Source of the DNA: Halocatena salina
Lineage (GTDB): Archaea > Halobacteriota > Halobacteria > Halobacteriales > Haloarculaceae
Direction: 5' to 3'
Assembly (NCBI RefSeq): GCF_023115355.1
Contig: NZ_CP096019.1
Span: forward strand, 434,001-498,000
Length of the DNA: 64,000 nt
In this document: positions 17,648-27,363 of the stretch, piece by piece
Position numbering within the stretch: the stretch's first letter is position 1
Layout of the letters: each line of letters opens with the position of its first letter
Made by a program: the position numbers and the translations under genes
Notes under the pieces: model-generated
What the model was told of the DNA's origin: nothing
The model's database searches: none
Seen by the model: only the letters and a program-made list of their open reading frames with translations

Positions 17648-18574
17648 TCAGTCGTTGACCGTCGCGTCACGCTGGGGCGGCATGACGGGATCGGAGACCG
17701 AAACCTCGCCAGTGAGTTCGGTGAAGGGGTAGGGCATGTCGATTCCCTCGGCGTCGAACCGCTCTTTGACTGCTTGGACGAAATCGGATCGAACCTTCAC
17801 GTAGTCACTGTGTGTCGGGTCGGCGATCCAGACCGCGCCCGTCAATCCGACGTATGAATCACCAAGCTCCGTGAGTCTGACGACAGGACTCGGATCGCTG
17901 ACCGTACCCGGTGTGCTGCGTGCTTCCTCAAGGATGACCTGCTTTGCGTGTTCGATGTCGTCGTCGTAGTCGATCCCGAACAAGAACGTGATCCGCAGCG
18001 TGTCGTTCGAAACGGGGTTCGTAACCGCGTTGTTCGCGAGATGGGAGTTCGGAACGGTGATCACTTCGTTGTCGAACGTCTCGATCTTCGACGTTCGAAG
18101 CTGAACTTCGCGTACGACTCCCTCGTTGTCGTTCCACTCGATCCAGTCACCGACGTGAAACGGCTCGTCGCGAAGGATGAAGACGCCGGACACGAAGTTG
18201 CTGACCATGTCTTGAGCGGCAAACCCGACCGCCAGCGCCACTGCTCCGGTGAGCGTTGCAAACGCTGACATCACGACCTCGAAGCCCGCGATGGTCGAGG
18301 CGGCCGCGATCGAAATGAGCAGGGCAACCGCCTCCACAATGCTCATCGAGAGGCTAACCACCGTCGGGTCCACATCACGGGAGTGGAGAAGACGCTGAAG
18401 TGCAGGCTTGAATACCCGTTTCAGCGCGTAGTACAACAGCGCGAACGCAGCGACGAACGTTATCATCGTCCCGAGCGCTTCGAACGCCGTTCCTTGGGAC
18501 TGCTCGATCAGCTTGTCGAAATCCGAAACTGTCGAATTGTTCGTCGAAGCGCTCGCCTGGAGTATTGGATGCAT
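17648..18574 (-). CDS. Small-conductance mechanosensitive channel (MscS)
   Basis: A 308-residue MscS-type channel. Three hydrophobic segments (about 35-57, 73-95 and 99-125) are followed by the conserved pore-lining and beta-domain region GFAAQDMVSNFVSGVFILRD, VGDWIEWNDNEGVVREVQLR and the NEVITVPNSHLANN motif. It releases osmolytes when membrane tension rises, for example on dilution stress. The length and domain order are normal. It lies alone, convergent with the oxidase gene. Confidence 0.92.
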   Translation of the reverse strand: MHPILQASASTNNSTVSDFDKLIEQSQGTAFEALGTMITFVAAFALLYYALKRVFKPALQRLLHSRDVDPTVVSLSMSIVEAVALLISIAAASTIAGFEVVMSAFATLTGAVALAVGFAAQDMVSNFVSGVFILRDEPFHVGDWIEWNDNEGVVREVQLRTSKIETFDNEVITVPNSHLANNAVTNPVSNDTLRITFLFGIDYDDDIEHAKQVILEEARSTPGTVSDPSPVVRLTELGDSYVGLTGAVWIADPTHSDYVKVRSDFVQAVKERFDAEGIDMPYPFTELTGEVSVSDPVMPPQRDATVND

Positions 18575-18767
18575 TGTTGGTATGAACAGTAATAGTCGTA
18601 TAACCGTTGCGGTTGTTTTCGAAACTAATCAAACAACTATATTGTACTATCCGGTGCGACAGTAACGGTCTCGGGGGGTTCGAGACCGTCCACGTATCTG
18701 CCCCTACAATCAATAAAAATTCAAATACTTATTTGTAGGCTTCAAATAATGAGTTATCCGCGCCCGA

Positions 18768-20195
18768 TCAGTGGTCAGCGTCGTGGGGGTTGGGTTCGGT
18801 AGCGTACTGATCTGCGTGGTCCGTGTACTCGATGAACCGAGGTGCATCGGGATCGAACGGTCGTTCGAGCGAGTCGAAGGCCTTCTTTTTGTCCCAGCCC
18901 TGAAGCTTGCCGATCGCGCTGCGGTCTTCGAGATCGTGGTACTCGAGGTCCTCAGCCGTCAGTTCCCACGCGGCCATGCCCGTCTCAGTGCGAACAATAA
19001 CACTAGAGAACTCCTCGCTGCTTCCGACCGAACCGACGGCCAGATCCGCACAGAGTCCCGAGAAATCCGCACACTCATCACAGCCTTTGAGCGCCGCGTC
19101 GTGGAACTGTTCGACGTCCTCTTCGAGCAGCATCTCCCCCTCCCGGTCGTACACCATCATCTTCCCGTGAAGCACGTCGAGCTTGCCGATGTCATTCGGA
19201 TCGATCCCTCGCTTTGCTTCGAGTTGCTCTCCAATGAGTTTCTGGTAGTTGAAGTTTTTCGTACACATCAGCGCGATCGTGTAATCGATCGCGCGCACAC
19301 CCACATTTTGAGACTGATAGTCCCACTCGAAGTCCTGAAGCGCCCGAACACCTTCGATCTCACACGGCGTTCCCACGAGCGCCAACGAAAGATCTTCTGG
19401 AGATTTATCCGGGAGTTTGTCCTCCCAGCGGGCTATGTCGAGATTTCCGAGCGCCATCGTCTGGTTGTAGAAGCTCCCGGCGTTCTCGATCAGCTCTGAG
19501 GGTGTGATTGCGAGGAACGACTCGGCTTTCCAAGGGTCTGTCTCGGATTCGGTGGCGATGAGCGCCCCATCGATCTCGTCGGCCTCGAGCAAATGAATCA
19601 GGACGCTCGTGACGACGCCGCCGTCTTGGGCGTTTTCGCGCCACTCGTCTCTGACTTTGGCTGAGAACTCGGTGATTGGATCGCCCGCACCGCTTACGTT
19701 GTCCTCGCCGCCGGTGATCTTCCATTGACGCTCGTACCGAAGTCCACCCCGGGGACAGAAGTCCCAACACAGAGAACAGCCCGTACACATCTTCACCAGT
19801 TTCGGGAGTCCGTCCTCACCGATTCCGATCGAATCGGACGGACAGGACGCGACACAGGTCCCACACTGGATACACCGGTCGTCCTGGATGACTGCCTCGT
19901 CGAGTTCCATGAACCACGTTTTCTCGTCGGGCGTTTCGATCCCGTTCATCTCATCACGAATGCCGTATCCCGGCGTATCGAGCGCCACGCCATCGGGAAC
20001 GCCGACGCGCTCGTCGGGCCGGCCGTGATCGACGTCCTGACTGGCGTCGTCCGCTGGCTGGGTGAATTCGATCTCGCCGAGATCGCCGTCCCGATCAACG
20101 TTCGTCGGAACGCTTCCTCCATCCGTGACCGTGTGCTGAGCGGACGGAACGCCCGGCAGCGATCGCTCGTTGGCGGACGCCGGATCAGTCCCCAT
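18768..20195 (-). CDS. Ferredoxin-FrhB fusion protein, F420-dependent electron donor candidate
   Basis: A 475-residue protein. After an acidic linker of about 100 residues it has a 2x[4Fe-4S] ferredoxin domain (CIQCGTCVASCP near 108 and CTGCSLCWDFCP near 140) and then a coenzyme F420 hydrogenase beta subunit (FrhB) domain, with GGVVTSVLIHLL, the GTPC motif in LALVGTPCEIEGVRA, and the Cys-rich ALKGCDECADFSGLCADLAVG. FrhB-type proteins carry FAD and iron-sulfur clusters and exchange electrons with F420. The start ATG 20195 overlaps the preceding sirohaem reductase gene by 11 bases, so the two are translated together. This is the layout of methanogen Fsr split into two proteins. I infer F420H2 as electron donor. 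Confidence 0.88.
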   Translation of the reverse strand: MGTDPASANERSLPGVPSAQHTVTDGGSVPTNVDRDGDLGEIEFTQPADDASQDVDHGRPDERVGVPDGVALDTPGYGIRDEMNGIETPDEKTWFMELDEAVIQDDRCIQCGTCVASCPSDSIGIGEDGLPKLVKMCTGCSLCWDFCPRGGLRYERQWKITGGEDNVSGAGDPITEFSAKVRDEWRENAQDGGVVTSVLIHLLEADEIDGALIATESETDPWKAESFLAITPSELIENAGSFYNQTMALGNLDIARWEDKLPDKSPEDLSLALVGTPCEIEGVRALQDFEWDYQSQNVGVRAIDYTIALMCTKNFNYQKLIGEQLEAKRGIDPNDIGKLDVLHGKMMVYDREGEMLLEEDVEQFHDAALKGCDECADFSGLCADLAVGSVGSSEEFSSVIVRTETGMAAWELTAEDLEYHDLEDRSAIGKLQGWDKKKAFDSLERPFDPDAPRFIEYTDHADQYATEPNPHDADH

Positions 20196-21891
20196 GAGAA
20201 ACACCCCGTGAGACTGGCGCATCGGCGCGTTGCATGAGCGTTCGCAGTCTGTCGTTGTCCACCCGGCGACACCATTCATAGAATCGTTCGCCATCGGCAC
20301 GTTCCTCGGCGTAGACGGCAAACAGCTGTTCGAGTGCTGGGATCACGGCTTCAGCCGGAACGGCCGTTTCGACCCAGTCGATAAAGGCGTTGTCCACGCC
20401 GAGGCTGCCCCCGAGTCCGAAATCCATCCCTTCGACGATGGTGTCGCCTTCGTCGTTGGAGCTTCGGTCGGGATCGGTTATCGTGACCGTCTCGCCTCGG
20501 AAACCGATATCAGCGATCTGGGGCTGGGCGCAGGAGGCCGAACAACCGCTCATGTGCATCCGAACGACGTCCAAATCTTCCGGCGTCTCGATGCGGTCGT
20601 CTAATTCTCGCGCCCACTGCTTCACGCGCTGTTTCGTCTCGATGATTCCGTAGTTGCAGAATTCGCTGCCGGTACAACCGACTGCACCCCGGGAAAAGGG
20701 ACCAGGATCGGGCTGGTATTCGGCAGCGAACGGCTCGGAGATGAGATCGTCGGTGGCGTCGTTCGGTACGTGACTGAGCAGGAAGTTCTGCTCAGTCGCC
20801 AACCGAACCGAGGCCTCGTCGGTACCGTATCGGCGAGCGGCACGAGCGGCTGACGCGAACTCCGATCCACCGATCCGTCCGGCGACGACGTTGAAGCCGA
20901 CGTACGACAGTCCGTCGTCTTTCTGTTCGTGAACGCCCACGTGGTCGCCGGTGTATCCTTCGGTGAGATCTACGCCGCGGTCACGCAAGGGAACCGAACA
21001 CCGGTCACGGACGGCTTGCTCGAACGTTTCCGGACCGAGCTGTTCGACAAGATACCGCATTCGGCACACCCCGCGGTTGTGACGGTCACCCAACTCTTTG
21101 AACACCTGCGCGATGGCACGACAGAATTCGACTGTATCCTCCGGAGGGACGAACACATCGAGCGGTGAGGCCATCCGCGGTCCATCCGACAGCCCGCCAC
21201 CGACGCGGGCGTGAAAGCCGTAGTACCACTCGCCGTCGATGCGTCGCTTTGCCGGTATCAATCCCACGTCGTTGATCTGTGATTGGGCACAATCCTCCCG
21301 GCAGCCCGTGATCGTCATTTTGAACTTCCGAGGAAGGTTCGCATACTCTCGATTCCCCGTGAAAAAGTCCGAAACCGCGTTCACGACCGGCTGAGCGTCG
21401 AAACACTCGTGATCGTCGAGACCTGCGACCGGACAGCCCAAGACGTTTCGTGCACCATCGCCACACCCCTGTACCGTCGTGAGACCCACCGCATCGTATC
21501 GCTTCCATATCTCAGGGATGTCCTCGATCTCGATCCAATGCATTTGGACGTCTTGACGGGTCGTGATATCGAGGAAACCGTCACCCCACTCCTCGTTTTG
21601 CTCGCTCCCGCCGAATGCCTCGGGAGCAGTAGCGAACTCCTCGGCGACGGTACCGATCACTTCGGCTTGCTCGGGAGTCAAATACCCCCCCGGAACCTTC
21701 GTTCGGAGCATGAAATACCCCTGATGTTGGCCATGCGTGTACAGCCCGGCCCATTTCAGCCGCTCCCACTCCCCCTCTCCGGCACGGGCTTCGATCTCGT
21801 CGAACGTCAATCCCTCGTGAGCATATTCGTACACGTCGTCGATAACGTCTAACGGATGTTTGTCCTGTTTCCACTGTTCGACAGTATTCAT
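20185..21891 (-). CDS. Sirohaem nitrite/sulfite reductase
   Basis: A 568-residue six-electron sirohaem reductase of the NirA/Sir family, reducing nitrite to ammonia or sulfite to sulfide. The four cluster and sirohaem ligands are C406, C412 (CTGSEFC) and C450, C454 (CSASC), and substrate-binding arginines fall at R63, R112 and R148 (GARNVLGCPVAG). The segment NLPRKFKMTITGC has K189-x-K191. Spinach nitrite reductase has K-x-N at this place and sulfite reductases have K-x-K, which leans towards sulfite but is not proof. It is usually annotated as NirA in haloarchaea. The downstream FrhB-like protein overlaps it by 11 bases and may supply electrons. Confidence 0.9.
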   Translation of the reverse strand: MNTVEQWKQDKHPLDVIDDVYEYAHEGLTFDEIEARAGEGEWERLKWAGLYTHGQHQGYFMLRTKVPGGYLTPEQAEVIGTVAEEFATAPEAFGGSEQNEEWGDGFLDITTRQDVQMHWIEIEDIPEIWKRYDAVGLTTVQGCGDGARNVLGCPVAGLDDHECFDAQPVVNAVSDFFTGNREYANLPRKFKMTITGCREDCAQSQINDVGLIPAKRRIDGEWYYGFHARVGGGLSDGPRMASPLDVFVPPEDTVEFCRAIAQVFKELGDRHNRGVCRMRYLVEQLGPETFEQAVRDRCSVPLRDRGVDLTEGYTGDHVGVHEQKDDGLSYVGFNVVAGRIGGSEFASAARAARRYGTDEASVRLATEQNFLLSHVPNDATDDLISEPFAAEYQPDPGPFSRGAVGCTGSEFCNYGIIETKQRVKQWARELDDRIETPEDLDVVRMHMSGCSASCAQPQIADIGFRGETVTITDPDRSSNDEGDTIVEGMDFGLGGSLGVDNAFIDWVETAVPAEAVIPALEQLFAVYAEERADGERFYEWCRRVDNDRLRTLMQRADAPVSRGVSHGD

Positions 21892-22137
21892 GAATTCTCC
21901 GTGGCCTGTGATACAAGCTCACCCATGAGATTGTATCTCTGCCTTGCGGCCAGTCATGTCGATGCTACCCGATCGAGGCGGGTTTTGCCATAATGTGTGA
22001 CAGAGTAACACCGAACGATCAGTCGAGACGTAGCAGACAGTGCTCGACAGACGATTACTCACGGAGAACGGTGATGATCACGGCGTCCCAGCTACCGGAA
22101 AACGCCACGGAAGATCAAGTATCGATTCCATCGAACG

Positions 22138-23388
22138 TCACCAGCCATCGCTGTCGATGAGCTGCGATGGGGTGACGACATCGACATCTTTGCTGTTGAC
22201 GTGGTCGACGATCTGCTCAAACGTATCGACGGAAACGCCCTCACTTCCGATTTCGTGGTACGAGATAACAGCTAATTGGTTGAATTCCGCGGCCATATCG
22301 ACGATTTGGCTCGTTCCGTCGGCTGATGGACCCTGTACGCGAGAGATGAATGCAGAATTACTCGGATGCTTGGCGTTGTTCGGCCCTGCTCCGAAGAGAT
22401 ACCCGGTTTCGAACAGATCGTTGATGTGGTTGAGAGTGGTCGTATCGACCCGGCTGTAGGGAGCGACGAAATGGCGAGCGCCGTTCGTGAACCCCTTGAC
22501 TTCGAGATACTGTTTGGTTTGCTGGAGGATCTGTCGTTGTTCCTTAGATGAGTGATCCGGGAGGAGTTCACTGGCGTGTCCGATCATATCCCATCCATCC
22601 CCGCCCATCTCACGCATGTCGGCTTCAGTAATGCGGTCATCGCCACCGACCGCGTTCGGAGCGACGGCGACAGCGCCCGACCAGCCGTTCTGTTTCAACG
22701 TCGGATAGGCCGTTTCGTAAGCACTCACGTGTCCGTCGTCGAACTGAAACATCACCTTTCCGGTGTCGGGCTTCGGTATCTTCCGCAGGTCGTCGACCAA
22801 CACCTGAAACGGCTTGTCCACGGGTCCGATCTGAACGTTCACCTTGGTCACGCTGTCCAACACCGGATTCCCCCGTTTGCCAGTGTACCCGAGATCAAAG
22901 CGGACCCAGCCATCGAGTTCGATCGGAATGTGTCGAGTGCTCGTGAGCATCGTGCTTTGGGCAGGAGCGATGATCTCCGCCCGTACCTTGATACTGTCGG
23001 GTTTATTTACCTTTACTGCCAATGAGAGGTCGTGGCTACTGAGGTTCAACGCCTCCGGATAGAATGCGCGGGAAATCTTGGCAACCGGTTCGCTCGCACC
23101 GTTTTTGGGTTCGAGCACCATCGATTGACTGCCCTGAAACACGTCTTGACCGGTGCCTCGCAACCGCCCGTTGGTGACCTCCCACCTCGAGATGTCCTCG
23201 AAGTCATCAACCGACGTACCAGGTGCACCGGAATCGTCGTTCGTTCCGTTATCCGTGTTCTTCGTGTCGGTAGGAGGGGTGGACGTTGATCCACCGCTTC
23301 CCGGAAGCGAGGAACACCCAGCAACCGACATCGCCCCAGCTACACCGACTGTCGTAAGGAATGTCCGTCGAGTTGACTGTCGTTGCAT
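22138..23388 (-). CDS. Exported polysaccharide deacetylase-like lipoprotein
   Basis: A 416-residue protein with a Tat-like RR motif (STRRTFLTTVGVAGAM) and a lipobox (VAGC), so probably a membrane-anchored exported lipoprotein. After a low-complexity linker and a carbohydrate-binding-like beta region (about 60-200), the NodB-type deacetylase domain begins: VMFQFDDGHVSAYETAYPTL carries the catalytic DDG, and MIGHASELLPDH holds the histidine motif. It would remove acetyl groups from a polysaccharide or glycan at the cell surface. Exact substrate unknown. Confidence 0.82.
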   Translation of the reverse strand: MQRQSTRRTFLTTVGVAGAMSVAGCSSLPGSGGSTSTPPTDTKNTDNGTNDDSGAPGTSVDDFEDISRWEVTNGRLRGTGQDVFQGSQSMVLEPKNGASEPVAKISRAFYPEALNLSSHDLSLAVKVNKPDSIKVRAEIIAPAQSTMLTSTRHIPIELDGWVRFDLGYTGKRGNPVLDSVTKVNVQIGPVDKPFQVLVDDLRKIPKPDTGKVMFQFDDGHVSAYETAYPTLKQNGWSGAVAVAPNAVGGDDRITEADMREMGGDGWDMIGHASELLPDHSSKEQRQILQQTKQYLEVKGFTNGARHFVAPYSRVDTTTLNHINDLFETGYLFGAGPNNAKHPSNSAFISRVQGPSADGTSQIVDMAAEFNQLAVISYHEIGSEGVSVDTFEQIVDHVNSKDVDVVTPSQLIDSDGW

Positions 23389-23590
23389 GTATCGTCAATC
23401 AGTTGGTAGTCATTATACGTTTTGTGGACGTCCTGAATTGTATGCCAATTTAATTAGGATATATGAAATTTAATGTTTTATTTATTATTTATAATAATGC
23501 AATATTCTCTGAATCCGAGTCGTAGTATTATTCGACATCGCTACATCGAATCAGTGTGAGACAACGCAACCGTACTCAGTGAACCAGTAG

Positions 23591-23601
23591 CTTATATAAA
23601 A
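23591..23601 (+). promoter_or_regulatory. TATA box of thiolase gene
   Basis: CTTATATAAAA fits the archaeal TATA consensus and sits about 55 bases before the ATG at 23656, giving a 5' leader of about 30 bases. Confidence 0.5.
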
Positions 23602-23655
23602 CGGCTCGTATCCCCTCGATGAGTTATTTGAGTGATCAGACAATACGGTACAGCG

Positions 23656-24804
23656 ATGCGAGAAGCAGTCATCGTCGACGCCGTCCGCACTCCGTTTGGC
23701 AAGCAATCGGGTGTATTCAGTGACATTCATCCACAGGATCTGGCAGCCGAGCCGTTGGTCGGACTCCAAGAGCGCAACGGGTTCGATCCAGAGAGCATCG
23801 AAGACGTGATCTACGGCTGTGTAACCCCAGTCGAAGAACAAGGACTGAACATCGGCCGGATCGCCTCGATGGTCGCTGGGTGGGGTGACGGCGTTCCGGG
23901 TGTTCAGCTCAATCGCATGTGTGGGTCGGGCCAGCAGGCAGTCAACTTCGCAGCCGGGCAGATACAAGCGGGAACACACGACGTGGTCATCGCGGGCGGT
24001 ATCGAGCACATGTCCTGTGTGCCGATGGGTTCGGATGGGAATTCCCTATCAGAAACGTATTTCGAGCAGTTCGATGAGCTTACAACACAAGGAGAGGGAG
24101 CCGAACGGATCGCAGAGCAGTGGGGATTCACGCGGGAGGACGTCGACGCGATCGCTGCCGATTCCCAACATCGATGGGGTGATGCGTGGGAGGCAGGCCA
24201 CTATGACGATCAGATCGTCTCTGTCGAAGCTGAGATCGACGGCGAACCTGTGACGGTCGAGCGAGACGAACACCCACGTCCCGAGACGACCGAGGAGACG
24301 CTTCACAATCTACCACTCGCGTTTCGATCACCGGGCGACGGTGTCGTTCATCCAGGGAACTCCTCGGGGATCGTAGACGGCTCATCAGCACTGTTGATCG
24401 CAAGTGCCGATGCTGCCGACAAACACGGCTGGGAGCCGATGGCCCGGATCGTCGACAGCCACGTCGTCGGCGTCGATCCGATCACGATGCTCACAGGACC
24501 CATTCCAGCCACGCAGGAACTCCTCGACCAACACGACATAACGGTCGACGATATCGATCTGTTCGAAGTCAACGAGGCGTTCGCGCCGGTGATCTGTGCG
24601 TGGCTCGAAGAGACCGGTGCAGACTGGGATCGAACTAACGTCAACGGCGGGGCGATCGCTCACGGACACCCACTCGGAGCTACCGGAGCTGCACTCGTAA
24701 CGAAACTCGCCCACGAACTCGACCGTACCGGCTTAGACACCGCACTTTCGACCATGTGTATCGGCTTCGGACAGGGTATTGCTACACTCATCGAACGCGT
24801 GTAA
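23656..24804 (+). CDS. Acetyl-CoA C-acyltransferase (thiolase)
   Basis: A 382-residue thiolase that cleaves 3-ketoacyl-CoA (or condenses two acetyl-CoA). The acylated cysteine is C89 in NRMCGSGQQAVN; the C-terminal His and Cys are in NGGAIAHGHPLGATGA and MCIGFGQG. The length is normal and no extra domain is present. The ATG at 23656 (MREAVIVDAVRTPFG) is the family-like start. With the enoyl-CoA hydratase/isomerase directly downstream it supports fatty acid beta-oxidation. Confidence 0.9.
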   Translation: MREAVIVDAVRTPFGKQSGVFSDIHPQDLAAEPLVGLQERNGFDPESIEDVIYGCVTPVEEQGLNIGRIASMVAGWGDGVPGVQLNRMCGSGQQAVNFAAGQIQAGTHDVVIAGGIEHMSCVPMGSDGNSLSETYFEQFDELTTQGEGAERIAEQWGFTREDVDAIAADSQHRWGDAWEAGHYDDQIVSVEAEIDGEPVTVERDEHPRPETTEETLHNLPLAFRSPGDGVVHPGNSSGIVDGSSALLIASADAADKHGWEPMARIVDSHVVGVDPITMLTGPIPATQELLDQHDITVDDIDLFEVNEAFAPVICAWLEETGADWDRTNVNGGAIAHGHPLGATGAALVTKLAHELDRTGLDTALSTMCIGFGQGIATLIERV

Positions 24805-24872
24805 GCGCGCATGCGATCCGATCGTTTCAGTGACCCGGAAGAATTATGCTGGTGGACGACGCGGCTCATCCA

Positions 24873-25664
24873 ATGAGCGAGGATGCAGTCCTGCTCGACA
24901 TCGAAGACGGAACCGCGACGATCACGTTGAACAACCCCGGAATGCGAAACGCACTCTCCGAGGACGTATCAACCGGTATCATCGAAGCGATTCGCACGAT
25001 CGAAGGGAGCGACGCCCGCGCCGTCGTGATCAGGGGTGCTGGCGATGCGTTCTGTTCGGGGGGTGATGTCTCCGCGATGATGGAGCGAATGAGCGGCGAC
25101 GTGGAACTGTACGAGGCTGTGCGGCGGATTCATCAGCAGACGAGCCGCGCTGTTCAACGAGTGTATGAGTGTCATCTTCCGACCGTCGCGCTGATCGAGG
25201 GCGTGGCGTTCGGGGCGGGAGCGAACCTCGCCATTGCGTGTGACATCCAACTCGGAAGCAGTGATGCGAAGATCAGTTTTGGCTTCCGGAACGTTGGGCT
25301 TGCGACTGACACCGGAACGTCGTATCTGCTCCCACGACTGGTGGGATTGAACACCGCAAAAGAACTCGTCTTTACCGGTCAAGTGCTTGAGGCCGATCGA
25401 GCAAAGCAGTTCGGTCTCATAAACCACGTCTACCACGAGGACTTCGAAGAACGGGCCGCCGAGTTCGTCGCTCAACTCGCTCACGGTCCCACCATCGCGC
25501 TTGAAGCCTCGAAACGAGCACTCAACCAAGGTCTCGAACAGTCACTCGATCAGGCGATGACCCGCGAAGCTGCCCATCAGGCGGCCGTCTTCGAAACCCA
25601 CGACCACAAGGAAGGTGCATCAGCGTTCATGGAACGCCGGGAGCCCGATTTCACCGGCGAATAG
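24873..25664 (+). CDS. Enoyl-CoA hydratase/isomerase family protein
   Basis: A 263-residue crotonase-fold protein. The oxyanion-hole and CoA-binding loops are seen in GAGDAFCSGGDVSAM and in EGVAFGAGANLAIACDIQLG. The glutamates expected for a true hydratase are not clearly both present, so an isomerase or other crotonase reaction is possible. The ATG at 24873 (MSEDAVLLDIEDG) is preferred; an ATG nine codons earlier at 24846 is possible. It lies 68 bases after the thiolase and probably shares a transcript with it. Confidence 0.85.
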   Translation: MSEDAVLLDIEDGTATITLNNPGMRNALSEDVSTGIIEAIRTIEGSDARAVVIRGAGDAFCSGGDVSAMMERMSGDVELYEAVRRIHQQTSRAVQRVYECHLPTVALIEGVAFGAGANLAIACDIQLGSSDAKISFGFRNVGLATDTGTSYLLPRLVGLNTAKELVFTGQVLEADRAKQFGLINHVYHEDFEERAAEFVAQLAHGPTIALEASKRALNQGLEQSLDQAMTREAAHQAAVFETHDHKEGASAFMERREPDFTGE

Positions 25665-25868
25665 CCCCCGGAGACTGCGGCGCTTATCGGTGAGCACGCA
25701 TATCTCGACAGTCACATGATAATTTGAAGACGCGATTCGGACACGACAGCAAGAACTTTCCAAATACGACATTACACTCGTTGAAAATCGTAGTTTGGAA
25801 ATCAAAGAGAGTGCGGCCGATTCTGTCACACTCACATCGCTTATCTGTGGGCGAATCGAGTAGCGAGT

Positions 25869-26705
25869 ATGGTACCGGATTTGGATGGTCGAACCGCATT
25901 TATCACGGGGACAACCCGAGGGATCGGAAAACAGATCGCACTCAGCCTCGCGGAGGCAGGGTGTAACATCGTTTCTACGGGAAAGACGACCGAAGAGGGT
26001 GGGGAGTTGCCGGGGACGATCCACCAAACCGCTCAAGAGTGTGAAGAACGCGGCGTACAGGCCCATGCCATTCGGCTGAATCTCCGGGACGAGGAGAACG
26101 TGCGGGCGGCTGTCGAGGAGGCGATCGACGTGTTCGGTGAGATCGACATCGTCATCAACAACGCGAGCGCCATTCAATTAGCCCCTGTCGAGGAGATGCC
26201 GGCCGACCGATTCGATCTAATGACTGACGTCAACGTGCGAGGAACGTATCTCACCAGTCGGGCGTTCATTCCACACCTGCGCGAGATCGGGGGCGGTCAC
26301 ATCCTGACAAACGCACCGCCGATCACCACGGATCGTTCGCCGGGCAGCGCGGCGTATTCGTGGTCGAAGCTCGGTATGACGTTCGCAACTCTCTCGCTCG
26401 CTAAGGAACTCGCCAGCGACGGGATCGCAGCCAACACCCTGTGGCCCGTTACCGCCATCGATACCCGTGCAACGCGGTATTTCGGAATGGGTACCGAAGA
26501 CGACTGGCGGTCACCGGACGTCGTGGCGGATGCGGTGCTCGAAATCCTTGCTCGTGATCCTGACCAGTTCACTGGGAACGCACTCTATGACGAAGAGGTC
26601 CTTCGAGAGTCTGGCATCGAGGACTTCTCGCAGTACAATCTCACAGAAGGAGACCCAGCACCGCTCTCTGCCCAAATGTTCGATCCGGAGTACGAGCGTC
26701 CCTAA
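25869..26705 (+). CDS. Short-chain dehydrogenase, HSDL2-like
   Basis: A 278-residue NAD(P)-dependent SDR. The cofactor loop TGTTRGIGK, the NNAS motif after DIVINNASAIQ and the YSWSK catalytic motif (Tyr and Lys) are present. It resembles hydroxysteroid dehydrogenase-like protein 2 (HSDL2); in animals that protein also carries an SCP2 domain, which this one lacks. The substrate may be a hydrophobic hydroxyacyl or steroid-like molecule; this is inference. It starts about 200 bases after the enoyl-CoA hydratase. Confidence 0.85.
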   Translation: MVPDLDGRTAFITGTTRGIGKQIALSLAEAGCNIVSTGKTTEEGGELPGTIHQTAQECEERGVQAHAIRLNLRDEENVRAAVEEAIDVFGEIDIVINNASAIQLAPVEEMPADRFDLMTDVNVRGTYLTSRAFIPHLREIGGGHILTNAPPITTDRSPGSAAYSWSKLGMTFATLSLAKELASDGIAANTLWPVTAIDTRATRYFGMGTEDDWRSPDVVADAVLEILARDPDQFTGNALYDEEVLRESGIEDFSQYNLTEGDPAPLSAQMFDPEYERP

Positions 26706-26847
26706 CGGTCCACGAATCGTTTCTGGTGTGGCGGTCGGTGGCCCAGACAGGAGAGTAACGTTGTGGGCGACACTGAATCGATACACCGAGGATAGCGAGT
26801 GCTGGCGGTTGTGTCTTCGCAAAAAACGGATGCGACCGCGTGTCTCT

Positions 26848-27072
26848 CTATCCAGAGAGGACGTGCACGTTGGTGTCGTCGGCCTGAATGCCCAACACGT
26901 TGGTACTGATATTGTTGGCCGTGTTGTCGACGTCCACGAGGTCGTTGTCGTTAACGACAGTGGTACACCCACTGTTGATATCGGTCTGTTCGGCAGCAGC
27001 GGTACCAGCCCCGCCTGCGATGAGCGTCACGAGCAGGGCAACGGTCAGTACGGTTCGGAATGTTCGTGTCAT
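26848..27072 (-). CDS. Small secreted repeat protein, single-unit form
   Basis: A 74-residue protein with a classical signal peptide (MTRTFRTVLTVALLVTLIAG, cut near GTAAAEQ) and one 46-residue unit: TDINSGCTTVVNDNDLVDVD followed by NTANNISTNVLGIQADDTNV and HVLSG. The unit alternates polar and hydrophobic residues and reappears twice in the longer protein at 27519. The signal peptide is nearly identical in the two, so they are paralogues from a duplication. There is one cysteine. The N-x-S/T site could be glycosylated. The pattern recalls surface amyloid-type proteins (chaplins, rodlins), but this is speculative; the function is unknown. Confidence 0.72.
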   Translation of the reverse strand: MTRTFRTVLTVALLVTLIAGGAGTAAAEQTDINSGCTTVVNDNDLVDVDNTANNISTNVLGIQADDTNVHVLSG

Positions 27073-27287
27073 GATTGGATCTTCGCTGGGGCCTGATCAC
27101 GGTTGAACGATGAGTACATCATCCATTCTCGGCGCCGATTATCCGATCGAGAGGGAGATCAGCACAGCCGATACCGACCGATTCGACCGGCATGCCAATC
27201 GAAATCGGTAGTGTCGTTTGTCCTGATCATCTATCGATCATACCAATATATTTAATATATCGAAATAACTTTCGATGATGCCTTGTG

Positions 27288-27363
27288 TCATTCCCCAGTA
27301 TCGCTGTCTACCGAGGAGGAGGATATAAAATATGGTGGAGTATCAAACAGTGATATGATTGAT
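27288..27363. repeat. Upstream repeat block, copy 1 (TATA-containing)
   Basis: About 76 bases closely matched at 28148-28221. Both copies lie 215-290 bases upstream of the start codon of a secreted repeat protein and include a run that on the minus strand reads TTTTATAYCCTCCTCCTCGG, a good TATA-like element. Sequence between the block and each gene has diverged more than the block itself. Confidence 0.6.

Noticed and set aside
23656-25664. Complete fatty acid beta-oxidation operon
   Set aside because: Thiolase and hydratase are adjacent but a 3-hydroxyacyl-CoA dehydrogenase of the classical kind is missing and the acyl-CoA dehydrogenase is 27 kb away, so no single operon is claimed.
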